Source: Velamenicoccus sp964471325 (GTDB lineage: Bacteria; Omnitrophota; Gorgyraeia; Velamenicoccales; Velamenicoccaceae). Taken from it: a stretch of 64,000 nucleotides of DNA. The stretch covers positions 1 through 64,000 of the forward strand of contig CAYYFL010000009.1 of assembly GCA_964471325.1 (NCBI GenBank), in the 5' to 3' direction. A program made the translations under genes and the position numbers. The notes beneath the pieces were generated by a model that did no database searches, had not been told where the DNA came from, and worked only from the letters and a program-made list of their open reading frames with translations. Positions 16,389 to 23,398 of the stretch are shown here, one piece after another. Numbering within the stretch: position 1 is the stretch's first letter; the number at the start of each line of letters is the position of its first letter.

Positions 16389-16862
16389 GTGAACATCCCC
16401 CTCGCTTTGACCCACAGGCGGACCATCGTCATTTTGAACGGCCTTCTGTTTTTCATCACCCTGGGCGTGATCTATGACGCATTTGTCCTCTTTTTCAGGG
16501 TCGGCAACGATGCATCGGCCATCGAAAACCTTTTGGACGGGGTTGCGACTATTTTTGTGGCTTACGGCGTGGCGCTGGAGGAGAGGGATACCCTCATGAA
16601 GTTTTTCAGGCTCTATCCCCAATATCTGGATGACGGCCAGAAAGAGACGGATGCCGTCTGCCATTTTTACGGCTTGAGCTATCTTTTGGTCGGGCTTTTC
16701 ATGGAGGTGGCGATCGAGACGATCAAGCTGCCGCACAAGGTATTCAGTACCGTCATGGCGGAAGAGATCGTCTTCGGCACCGGGCTTGTTTTTTGTGTGA
16801 CGGCATGTGTTCTTTTACTGAAGAACATTTATCTTTTGTCGAGGCTTCCCAAGCCTGCTTGA
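16389..16862 (+). CDS. Membrane protein, unknown
   Basis: A 157-residue protein with a GTG start after GGGAGG. Four hydrophobic helices are visible (about 14-40, 50-66, 100-118, 128-148). The first two flank an acidic VGNDASAIENLLDG loop. No family is recognised. It is probably co-transcribed with the rubrerythrin-VIT gene. Confidence 0.7.
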   Translation: MNIPLALTHRRTIVILNGLLFFITLGVIYDAFVLFFRVGNDASAIENLLDGVATIFVAYGVALEERDTLMKFFRLYPQYLDDGQKETDAVCHFYGLSYLLVGLFMEVAIETIKLPHKVFSTVMAEEIVFGTGLVFCVTACVLLLKNIYLLSRLPKPA

Positions 16863-16897
16863 TGTTTTCGACAGGGCAGAGGGGGTTTGAGCAAACG

Positions 16898-16928
16898 AAA
16901 AAAATCCGGGCATTGGCCCGGATTTTTT
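16898..16928. terminator. Bidirectional terminator
   Basis: An AAAAAATCCGGGC/GCCCGGATTTTTT stem with a 4-base loop lies between two converging genes and can serve both strands. Confidence 0.92.
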
Positions 16929-16945
16929 AGTTTTGAATGCCGATG

Positions 16946-17527
16946 CTATTCTTCGGTTTCTCCCTTCATTTGTTTCATAGGTTCATTAGCCATCATGCCG
17001 GCACCCTGCGCGGCGGCGACACCGTCTTTTTTCATCATGCCCATGGCCTTCATCATCCCGCCCATCATGCAGGAGGGCTGCATCTTTTTTAGTTTTTCCT
17101 GCTGATCTTTCGTCAGGATGCTTCGCAGGTCGAGATATCCCTGGATGATTTCTTTTGTTCTTTGTTTCTTCAACTCGTATTTTTTATCTACGAGACTGTC
17201 GATTTTTTTCGTATCCGCCTGGTCTGCTGCGAGGGCGTCTGAGATATCAAGTGCCAAGGTTTCGATCTGGGCGTCTTCCATGATCAGGCTTTTTTTGACC
17301 TTCAGCTTGAGGGCCCTGATTTTTTCTGCCTGGTCGTCGGTGAGCCCGATCTCGTCGGCATTGGAAAGAAGGAAGAAGGCCTTTTGGTAGAATTTTTCCT
17401 CCGGTCCCATCTTGTCCATCTTGTGCATCATTTTGCATCCGCTCATCATGCCGTCCTCGGCAAACGCGCGAGGCGATGCAAGAGAGCAGGCGCAGAACAG
17501 CAGGATTGTCCACATCTGTTTTTTCAT
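16946..17527 (-). CDS. Spy/CpxP-like periplasmic protein
   Basis: About 193 residues with a signal peptide ending at AFA (about 25) and a mature protein rich in Met and Lys. It contains the two LTxxQ-type repeats of the Spy/CpxP/CnrX family (IGLTDDQAEKIRALK and ILTKDQQEKLKKM). The Met/Cys-rich start (MMSGCKMMHKMDKMG) and the MMGGMMKAMGMMKK tail suggest copper or other soft-metal binding. The ATG at 17527 has a strong AAAGGAGGGG site; longer in-frame starts lack a signal peptide. Confidence 0.82.
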   Translation of the reverse strand: MKKQMWTILLFCACSLASPRAFAEDGMMSGCKMMHKMDKMGPEEKFYQKAFFLLSNADEIGLTDDQAEKIRALKLKVKKSLIMEDAQIETLALDISDALAADQADTKKIDSLVDKKYELKKQRTKEIIQGYLDLRSILTKDQQEKLKKMQPSCMMGGMMKAMGMMKKDGVAAAQGAGMMANEPMKQMKGETEE

Positions 17528-17852
17528 ATTCCCCTCCTTTGTCGGCTGTCTTCCGGAGGCATCATAACCCATGAACGCAGTTTGTGCCAGGAGGATTTTC
17601 AGTTTCTTTTTGACCGTTTTCCTCCTGGCAGAGGTGTATGAAAGACCCGGGGCCGGCCCAGCAGACACAACCGCGCATGCGCCGAAAGATCGACGCGTAT
17701 CTCAAGAAGGGGTCCGTAACATATCTTTTCGTGCAGGACATGATGCTGCATATCCCGCGCGCATTTTTTCCTTTTTGCCTCTGATATTGCTTGACTCCCT
17801 TTGCCTTTGAGATTAGACTAAAAAAGAATCACAACCCCCGTGAGAGGTTGAT
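17528..17852. other. Intergenic region between divergent genes
   Basis: This 325-base region contains a GCCAGGAGGA/TCCTCCTGGC hairpin (about 17586-17629) and a 48-codon frame at 17638-17784 that I could not support as a gene. The corA promoter is at its right end. Nothing else is recognised. Confidence 0.5.
17791..17819 (+). promoter_or_regulatory. corA promoter
   Basis: TTGACT at 17791 and TAGACT at 17814 are separated by 17 bases, 34 bases before the ATG. Confidence 0.65.
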
Positions 17853-18827
17853 ATGTTTGAAGTCTTTGCTTATCACCCGGACAAAGGGCTGCAGACGGAC
17901 TTGACGGCTGAAGGAGTGGCGGAAGTTATCAAGGACGGCCGGACGCTGTTGTGGCTGGACCTGATGGACCTCGACGATGCGGACGTGGACCTGTTGACCT
18001 CCGTTTTCAACCTGCACCCGTTGACCGTCGAAGACCTGATCATGCCGAATGCGCGGACCAAGGTCGAGAAATTCGCAGATTATATGTTTCTCGTTATGTT
18101 CGCCATTGAGTCCCACGATGCGGGCTTGCACGGCAAGGTCAAAACTCTGGAGCTGGATTGTTGTCTCGGCAAAAGCTATCTCATCACCTGCCACACGCAG
18201 CCCATCCCGTCTTTGTCCGTCTGCAAAGACCGCATCAGGAAGCAATCCCCCATCCTTCTGCAGGGAGCGGACATGCTGTTGTATTCGATCCTTGATTCCT
18301 GCGTCGACAGCTATTTTCCCGTCATTAATGATTTCGACAATCTTGTGGATGAGATGAGCGACGAGCTTTTCCGCGACCCGACCCAGGAGACGCTCAAGAA
18401 GATTTATCATCTTAAGAACGACGTCATGTCGTTGCGCCGCACGATCGGCCCGCAAGCCGATGTCCTCAGCCTGCTCCAGCGGGGAGATTTCGAATGGATA
18501 TCACCGTCCAATTCCGTTTATTTCCGCAACATCTACGACAACCTCATTCGTCTCAACGATATCGTGGGTACGTCGCGCGAGATCATCACAGGCGCGATGG
18601 AAGCCTATGTGTCGGTCGTCTCCAACCGTCTCAACGAGATCATGAAGACGTTGACGGTGATCGCGACCATCATGATGCCCCTGACCTTGATCGCCAGCAT
18701 CTACGGCATGAATTTCAAGCATATGCCGGAGCTGGACCATCCCCTCGGGTATTACAGCGTTTTGGGCTTCATGGCTTTCGTTGGTATCTCGATGGTGGCG
18801 TATTTCAAACGCAAAAACTGGTTTTAA
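17853..18827 (+). CDS. corA: CorA-family Mg2+/Co2+ transporter
   Basis: A 324-residue protein, the normal CorA length. It has a long soluble N-terminal part, a helix rich in acidic and basic residues, then two C-terminal membrane helices. The diagnostic YGMNF pore motif (near residue 286) and the acidic MPELDHP loop lie between them. It should form a pentameric Mg2+ channel in the inner membrane. All key elements are present. Confidence 0.95.
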   Translation: MFEVFAYHPDKGLQTDLTAEGVAEVIKDGRTLLWLDLMDLDDADVDLLTSVFNLHPLTVEDLIMPNARTKVEKFADYMFLVMFAIESHDAGLHGKVKTLELDCCLGKSYLITCHTQPIPSLSVCKDRIRKQSPILLQGADMLLYSILDSCVDSYFPVINDFDNLVDEMSDELFRDPTQETLKKIYHLKNDVMSLRRTIGPQADVLSLLQRGDFEWISPSNSVYFRNIYDNLIRLNDIVGTSREIITGAMEAYVSVVSNRLNEIMKTLTVIATIMMPLTLIASIYGMNFKHMPELDHPLGYYSVLGFMAFVGISMVAYFKRKNWF

Positions 18828-18866
18828 GCCGTTCCGCCTTCGCGTCGTCTAAAGAAAGGAGTTTTT

Positions 18867-19253
18867 ATGTTTAAGAGGATATGGGGGATGTTGATTGTCG
18901 GCGTGGTTTCGGCCCACTTGGCCGGATGCGTAGCTGTCGTTGCCGGAGCCGCAGGAGGGGCCGGGACAGCCACATGGCTCGGCGGCAAGCTTACCCAGCA
19001 GGTCAATGCTTCGTTTGCGAAGACTCAGAAGGCGACCAAGTCCGCCCTGGCCGCGATGAGATTGTTGGTCACCAAGGAAACCGTCAAGGAGGATGTCGTC
19101 CAGTTCGTGGGAGATTATACGGACGGACGATCCTTCTGGATCGATATCCGTCCTGTGTCGACGACAGAGTCGCGCTTGGACATCCGTGTCGGCGTGCCCG
19201 GCGACAAAGATGCTTCACGTAAGGTGCTCGACAAGATCCTGACGTATTTATAA
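18867..19253 (+). CDS. DUF3568-like lipoprotein
   Basis: A 128-residue protein with a lipobox (HLAGC, Cys20) followed by a Gly/Ala-rich stretch (VAVVAGAAGGAGTATWLGGKL) and a small alpha/beta domain (QFVGDYTDGRSFWIDIRPV, ESRLDIRVGVPGDKDASRKVLDKI). This is the layout of the DUF3568 lipoproteins, whose function is unknown. It has a good GAAAGGAG site. A related, more diverged lipoprotein is at 51875. Confidence 0.75.
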   Translation: MFKRIWGMLIVGVVSAHLAGCVAVVAGAAGGAGTATWLGGKLTQQVNASFAKTQKATKSALAAMRLLVTKETVKEDVVQFVGDYTDGRSFWIDIRPVSTTESRLDIRVGVPGDKDASRKVLDKILTYL

Positions 19254-19307
19254 GGGGGAATGCTTCGGTATAGGGTCTAACCCGGAAAGGGTAGGCCTTC
19301 GCATGCC

Positions 19308-19405
19308 GCAGAAAGCGGCATACCCGCGCCATTCCGAATAAGCGCGGGGTATGTGAGCAGAAAGCGGCATACCCGCGCCATTCCGAATAAGCGCGGGGTA
19401 TGTGA
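19308..19405 (+). repeat. Two exact 49-bp tandem units
   Basis: The units 19308-19356 and 19357-19405 are identical and begin GCAGAAAGCGGCATACCCGC. A third copy starts at 19406 but diverges after 13 bases into the longer repeat. Each unit contains a TACCCGCGCC/GCGCGGGGTA hairpin. Confidence 0.9.
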
Positions 19406-19696
19406 GCAGAAAGCGGCACACTTGCTAGACCGATGAAACAAGGTGCGGCTCATCCGCCGCAGAAGGCGGCGTACCCGCCATTCCGATATGGCGGGGTGCG
19501 ATTGAGCCAGGTAATACCAAGTAAGCAGAGGGTTCAATCTCGCCTGAGGCGGAAGGTTAAAGGAAATTAACGTTACTCCTCGCGTAAACATCTCGACAAT
19601 TTATGTCTGCACCCAGCCTTCGCAGAGCTCAGGCGGGCAGCCATAAATTCTCAAGATACGCTCGGAGTTAATTCCGCCGGAGGCGGAATTAAGGAG
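19406..19696 (+). repeat. 291-bp near-identical duplication, copy 1
   Basis: Base for base this equals 23102-23392 at a constant offset of 3696; the only difference I find is G at 19679 against A at 23375. It contains several hairpins (for example TACCCGCCAT/ATGGCGGGGT) and ends with copy B of the 5'-UTR repeat. Confidence 0.95.
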
Positions 19697-19697
19697 G
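19567..19697 (+). repeat. 5'-UTR structured repeat family, copy B
   Basis: It has the same order as copy A but a short loop: TTAACGTTACTCCTCGCG, arm ATCTCGACAATTTATG, loop, arm CATAAATTCTCAAGAT, GGAGTTAA, the AATTCCGCC/GGCGGAATT hairpin, then AAGGAGG as ribosome-binding site for the ATG at 19702. Confidence 0.85.
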
Positions 19698-19701
19698 TTT
19701 T

Positions 19702-20088
19702 ATGGAAATGGTCAAGAAACAGGCCCACTGGTTTTTGCGGTTGGCCATTGCCGCTGTTTTTCTGTTTCACGGTTTGACCAAATTCCCGACTATCTCCATA
19801 TTTGCTTCTATGATGAAGCTCCCATGGCTTATCGCCTTGGCTGTTCCCGTATGCGAAACCATGGGATCGGTTCTGATCCTCATCGGCGGTTGCGTCAACG
19901 ACCGGGGGTGGACGACGCGCGTGGGGAGCCTTCTCATTATCCCCGTGATGGCGGCCGCTATCTACATGATCCACTGGGGGCAATGGAGTTTCTTGCCTTC
20001 ATCATCCCATCCGATGGGCGGCATTGAATTTCAGACGGTGCTTCTGGCGGTGTTGTTCTATCTGTTGATCAAGGGAAAAGACGCATAA
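19702..20088 (+). CDS. DoxX-family membrane protein
   Basis: A 128-residue protein with four membrane helices and the DoxX family start WFLRLAIAAVFLFHGLTKF, then AVPVCETMGSVLILIGG. DoxX proteins are small inner-membrane components linked to redox stress or quinone biology; the precise role here is unknown. Its ribosome-binding site and start context are supplied by repeat copy B. Confidence 0.82.
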   Translation: MEMVKKQAHWFLRLAIAAVFLFHGLTKFPTISIFASMMKLPWLIALAVPVCETMGSVLILIGGCVNDRGWTTRVGSLLIIPVMAAAIYMIHWGQWSFLPSSSHPMGGIEFQTVLLAVLFYLLIKGKDA

Positions 20089-20124
20089 CCTGGGCCGGTT
20101 GCATAGGCCAAAAGGAGGGATGCC

Positions 20125-20370
20125 ATGAAGCTTAATGTGAAAGCTTTCGGGTTGGCGGCGGGCATCATCTGGGCCGCGGGGGTTTTTCTGATGGCGATCC
20201 TCTGCATGCTGACCGGCTGGGCCGCGGGGTTTGTGGCCCTTCTTTCCGGGGCCTATGTTGGTTATAATCCGACGATCCTGGGGAGTTTGGTGGGCGCCCT
20301 ATGGGCATTTTTTGACGCCCTGATCGGCGGCTTGCTGTTTGCCTGGCTTTACAATAAATTTATAAAATGA
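20125..20370 (+). CDS. Small two-to-three-helix membrane protein
   Basis: An 81-residue protein starting MKLNVKAFGLAAGIIWAAGVF with three hydrophobic helices and short Gly-rich turns. Similar short proteins in uncultured bacteria are often labelled holin, but nothing phage-like surrounds it here and that label is not supported. It has a good AAAGGAGG site and lies 36 bases after the DoxX gene, so is probably co-transcribed. Confidence 0.7.
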   Translation: MKLNVKAFGLAAGIIWAAGVFLMAILCMLTGWAAGFVALLSGAYVGYNPTILGSLVGALWAFFDALIGGLLFAWLYNKFIK

Positions 20371-20422
20371 AGGCTGCGGCCGCGGCTTTTTGTTTTGAAG
20401 CGATAGATGCCGTAAACGGCAG

Positions 20423-20462
20423 AAGGGCCGTCCTTTTTCAAGGGCGGCCCTTTCTGTTTTGA
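20423..20462 (+). terminator. Intrinsic terminator
   Basis: AAGGGCCG...CGGCCCTT with an inner CCTT/AAGG pairing is followed by TCTGTTTTG. Confidence 0.65.
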
Positions 20463-20468
20463 AAATCC

Positions 20469-21491
20469 ATGTCCAGGAGAATTTTTTCCCCTTCGCAGGA
20501 AGAGAAACGCATTGCCGAAGATTTCCGCCGCATCGCCGCAACGGTCCCGTTGTCGGACAGCCACAAGCTTTTTATTTTGCAGGTCTACAGCGGATTGAAA
20601 CCTTCGGGGACTTTTGACGGTTTGCCGCAGACAGATATGACGGCGATCAGGAACCTGGTGGTTTTTTTGAAGCGCCTATTTTTGTATTATCGGGTGCTCC
20701 GGCTTGGGAAGAATGTTAAGATTATTTTTTCCCGCAGGCGCCAAGACGTTGAAAGGTTATTTGATATTCACGACGGAGTGTTCCGGCGGCGCCGGCATGT
20801 CCGTGAGTACGGCCGTCTCCTGGGATACCCGCCGTGTTGTGTTGCGAGGTTCAGGGCTCAGGGCAATCCCTGGTCTTTCATTTGCGATGTCGAAGATTAT
20901 CTTTGGCGGTTCCCGTCTTCTTCTTATGCAAGCCGGCTTTATTGGCAGCCGGACGCACGCCTGAACCGTTACGCCGGCCACCCCTTGATATTCCACTGGC
21001 CCTGTCGTTTAGATTGTCCTTCTTCCATAGAGCTGGCAGATAAGGTCCTTTCCTTGTACGAGTCTTATCGGCCGGGCCTTGCGCAAAAATTAATCTCCGG
21101 TCTGGCAGCGCCTGTTCTTGTTTTCCGTTCAGGGAATTATGTCAGGTTTTCTGCCCCCATGCGCCGCGGCACGATCCGATACGCGGCCGTAAATTGTGTT
21201 ACTCCGCTTTTGTTGGAAACAGGGATCTTGGGGCCGGAAGACGAAAAGGTCCTTAGGATCATGCGGACCATCGAGGCGGGGAACAGGATTTCCTTCAACG
21301 GGCGCAGTTTTACGGTTCGTCTCAACAGCCGCTCCATCCTCGAAGTGAATTTTTCCGACAGGTTTTTCTGCTTTTTAGATTTTAATCAAGACGCACAAAT
21401 CCCCGGCCCTGCCCTGCCTTCGAGCAGGGCGAGCCTTGGCGCAAGCCCGTGGGGTTGCAGGAGACCGGCAGGGGTGACGGGGCTTGCATGA
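20469..21491 (+). CDS. Hypothetical protein with GYPPCC motif
   Basis: A 340-residue frame. A central LLGYPPCCVARF segment (near 118-129) with the pattern LGYPxCC is reminiscent of the DUF483-like proteins, but I cannot assign it firmly. The surrounding region is Arg- and aromatic-rich, without a signal or membrane helix. The last 40 or so codons run into a dispersed repeat that starts at 21381, so the native C-terminus was probably replaced or extended by repeat insertion. The start lies just after a terminator, with a weak ribosome-binding site. Confidence 0.55.
   Translation: MSRRIFSPSQEEKRIAEDFRRIAATVPLSDSHKLFILQVYSGLKPSGTFDGLPQTDMTAIRNLVVFLKRLFLYYRVLRLGKNVKIIFSRRRQDVERLFDIHDGVFRRRRHVREYGRLLGYPPCCVARFRAQGNPWSFICDVEDYLWRFPSSSYASRLYWQPDARLNRYAGHPLIFHWPCRLDCPSSIELADKVLSLYESYRPGLAQKLISGLAAPVLVFRSGNYVRFSAPMRRGTIRYAAVNCVTPLLLETGILGPEDEKVLRIMRTIEAGNRISFNGRSFTVRLNSRSILEVNFSDRFFCFLDFNQDAQIPGPALPSSRASLGASPWGCRRPAGVTGLA
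21381..21470. repeat. Solitary IS200-like end, inside a reading frame
   Basis: The lead-in TTTAATCAAGACGCACAAAT is followed by CCCCGGCC and a CCCTGCC.../...GGGC palindrome. It is the same lead-in as at 5330 and 30332, with two changes. The reading frame of the 20469 gene passes through it in a phase that avoids the TAA. Confidence 0.6.
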
Positions 21492-21581
21492 AGATGCGGC
21501 AGTTTTTTGCGGAGGCCCCGCCGGGATCCCGTGCCTTCTTAGGGAGATTATTCGAGAAGCGTGGCCTGCGGGCGATTGGCA

Positions 21582-21610
21582 TTGTAACGCAACGGCAAAA
21601 ATTATATAAT
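21582..21610 (+). promoter_or_regulatory. Promoter of the pseudopilin operon
   Basis: TTGTAA at 21582 and TATAAT at 21605 are separated by 17 bases. Transcription would start near 21617, which coincides with an ATG. Confidence 0.65.
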
Positions 21611-21616
21611 TTATAT

Positions 21617-22294
21617 ATGGAGAGAAGAGATTTTTTCGATAGGGCGGACTCTCCGGGATTGGGACGGGAGGGGCGGGCCGGCGATGAGCGCGGGGGTGCA
21701 GCCGCGGCCTCTTGCGTCGCTGCAGGACGGGAAAAAAGGCTTTCTTCTTCCGAGAAGAAGACTCAGGTTTCGGGATTTGTTTCAAGTTTTTTGTGCTTTT
21801 TGCCGGTGTCTCCGAAGAAAATAGAGGCGTCGCGTCGTTCTCCGGCAGGGTTCACGCTGGTGGAGGTCGTTTTGGCGTTGGCGATCCTTGCCGTGACGTT
21901 GTCGGGCCTGCTGTTGACGTATGTCAGCATGTTCGTCCTGACGGACATGCAGCGCGATCATGCCTTGGCAAGCAACAGCCTCCTGGCCAGGCTTGAAGAG
22001 ATCCGGGCGATGGATTTTGACAGCATTCCTGCGGCCGCAGGCCCTTTTAATTTGACCGATTACGGGTTTCCGGCCAATCGGTCCAGCCGCGGGCGCGTGG
22101 AGGTGACCACCAGTTTTTCCGGGTATCCGGCGACGCTGACAAAGGTGCGCCTTGTCGCGTCTTATGCGACGCGGCTCAACAGGACTGTCGGGGAAGATAA
22201 GAATTTCAACGGGGCCCTGGATGTCGGCGAAGACGTCAACAACAACAGCCGTCTCGATTCGTCCGCAGAGGTGGTGAGTCTTGTTGCAAAGTAA
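21617..22294 (+). CDS. Type II secretion / type IV pilus minor pseudopilin
   Basis: The diagnostic prepilin signal is SPAGFTLVEVVLALAILAVTLSGLLL, with cleavage after Gly and Glu5 conserved. The mature part is about 145 residues, PulG/PilV-like, with a hydrophobic helix and a polar tail containing a calcium-loop-like EDKNFNGALDVGEDVNNNSRLD near the end. The start is uncertain. The ATG at 21617 would give an unusually long leader of about 75 residues and sits at the predicted transcription start. An in-frame GTG at 21806 gives a 15-residue leader, which is the normal length. It overlaps the next pseudopilin gene by 14 bases. Confidence 0.82.
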   Translation: MERRDFFDRADSPGLGREGRAGDERGGAAAASCVAAGREKRLSSSEKKTQVSGFVSSFLCFLPVSPKKIEASRRSPAGFTLVEVVLALAILAVTLSGLLLTYVSMFVLTDMQRDHALASNSLLARLEEIRAMDFDSIPAAAGPFNLTDYGFPANRSSRGRVEVTTSFSGYPATLTKVRLVASYATRLNRTVGEDKNFNGALDVGEDVNNNSRLDSSAEVVSLVAK

Positions 22295-22898
22295 AGTCTT
22301 TTTTCAGATTTTGAAGCACCGTCGCGGCCATACGCTGATTGAGCTGGTCGTGGTTTTCTGTATTTTTCTTATTATGTTTTCCATGTTTACTCTCATATTG
22401 AGGAATGCCGACAGGGATTGGGAGATCGGCAGGGGCAAGATCATCGAGAGCCGGGAGGCCCGGCGGGCAGGAGACAAGTTGTCGGGGCTGGTCAGGGAAG
22501 CGAACCCCGACTGGGTGATCAACGGCACGCATTATCCGGTGTCGATCACCAATAACACGCGCATTGACTTTTACCGTCCCATCTTCAATGCCTCCGGCGT
22601 CGTGACGTCTTTGCAGAAGGTCACCTTTAAGCTCGACCCCGCCAATGCGTCGCGCCTCTTGATGAAGGAAGGGACGGCCGCCGAAACCGTGGCGGCAACG
22701 TCCGTAGAAAACTTTTTTGTCGATTGCGGCTGTTCAGGGTGCACCGCGGTGACCGATGCCTGCCCGCGCGTCTTGATGGAAATAGAAACCAGGCGGGAGG
22801 CCGGTTTTGATTGGGAATCACGGATAACGCTGCGCAATTTGAACATGACGGTTTCAGCCGGCACAACGGTTGAGGAGCCGGCCGAAGGCGAGTTTTAG
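22281..22898 (+). CDS. Minor pseudopilin, PulJ/GspJ-like
   Basis: A 205-residue protein with a TTG start overlapping the previous gene. The prepilin peptidase site RRGHTLIELVVVFCIFLIMF lies at residues 14-33: Gly before the cut, an atypical His at +1, and Glu5 retained. The C-terminal region contains Cys pairs (DCGCSGC near 150) that may form disulfides. It should assemble at the tip of a pseudopilus with the neighbouring pseudopilin and the PilX-like protein. Confidence 0.8.
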   Translation: MLQSKVFFQILKHRRGHTLIELVVVFCIFLIMFSMFTLILRNADRDWEIGRGKIIESREARRAGDKLSGLVREANPDWVINGTHYPVSITNNTRIDFYRPIFNASGVVTSLQKVTFKLDPANASRLLMKEGTAAETVAATSVENFFVDCGCSGCTAVTDACPRVLMEIETRREAGFDWESRITLRNLNMTVSAGTTVEEPAEGEF

Positions 22899-22920
22899 AG
22901 GTAAGATTTAGGGAACTAAT

Positions 22921-23095
22921 ATATTACTCCCCGTGTAAGCATCTTGACAATTTATGTCTCGGCCTGCCAGGGCAGGCCAGCCAGCCTTCACTCGGCCCGG
23001 CCTTCGGCCCGGGCCAGGTTCAGGCGGGTTCCGCAGAAAGCGGAACACTGGCCCGTTCAGATGGGGCCAGGTGCATCCATAAATTCTCAAGATAC
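22921..23095 (+). repeat. 5'-UTR structured repeat family, incomplete copy
   Basis: It has the left arm and right arm of the family and the long loop variant shared with copy A (GTTCCGCAGAAAGCGGAAC and the following GGCCC/GGGCC hairpin). It lacks the GGAGTTAA, terminal hairpin and ribosome-binding site, and passes directly into the 291-bp repeat. It is not next to a start codon. Confidence 0.75.
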
Positions 23096-23101
23096 GCCGC
23101 C

Positions 23102-23392
23102 GCAGAAAGCGGCACACTTGCTAGACCGATGAAACAAGGTGCGGCTCATCCGCCGCAGAAGGCGGCGTACCCGCCATTCCGATATGGCGGGGTGCGATTG
23201 AGCCAGGTAATACCAAGTAAGCAGAGGGTTCAATCTCGCCTGAGGCGGAAGGTTAAAGGAAATTAACGTTACTCCTCGCGTAAACATCTCGACAATTTAT
23301 GTCTGCACCCAGCCTTCGCAGAGCTCAGGCGGGCAGCCATAAATTCTCAAGATACGCTCGGAGTTAATTCCGCCAGAGGCGGAATTAAGGAG
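23102..23392 (+). repeat. 291-bp near-identical duplication, copy 2
   Basis: It is identical to 19406-19696 except for one base that I can see (23375). It ends in copy C of the 5'-UTR family, six bases before the ATG of the PilX-like gene. Confidence 0.95.
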
Positions 23393-23393
23393 A
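23263..23393 (+). repeat. 5'-UTR structured repeat family, copy C
   Basis: It has the same structure as copy B and closes with AATTCCGCC/GGCGGAATT and AAGGAGAG, the ribosome-binding site of the gene at 23399. Confidence 0.85.
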
Positions 23394-23398
23394 GGGCC

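Noticed and set aside
17638..17784. 48-codon frame starting MKDPGPAQQ with a fair ribosome-binding site
   Set aside because: No recognised family and it lies between divergent genes next to a hairpin; it may be a real small gene but cannot be supported from this sequence alone.
20125..20370. Phage holin
   Set aside because: Only size and hydrophobicity match; no endolysin or phage gene is near.
21684..21824. 46-codon frame starting MSAGVQPRP after GGGAGGGG
   Set aside because: It overlaps the pseudopilin leader in another phase; low-complexity Arg-rich product, no evidence.
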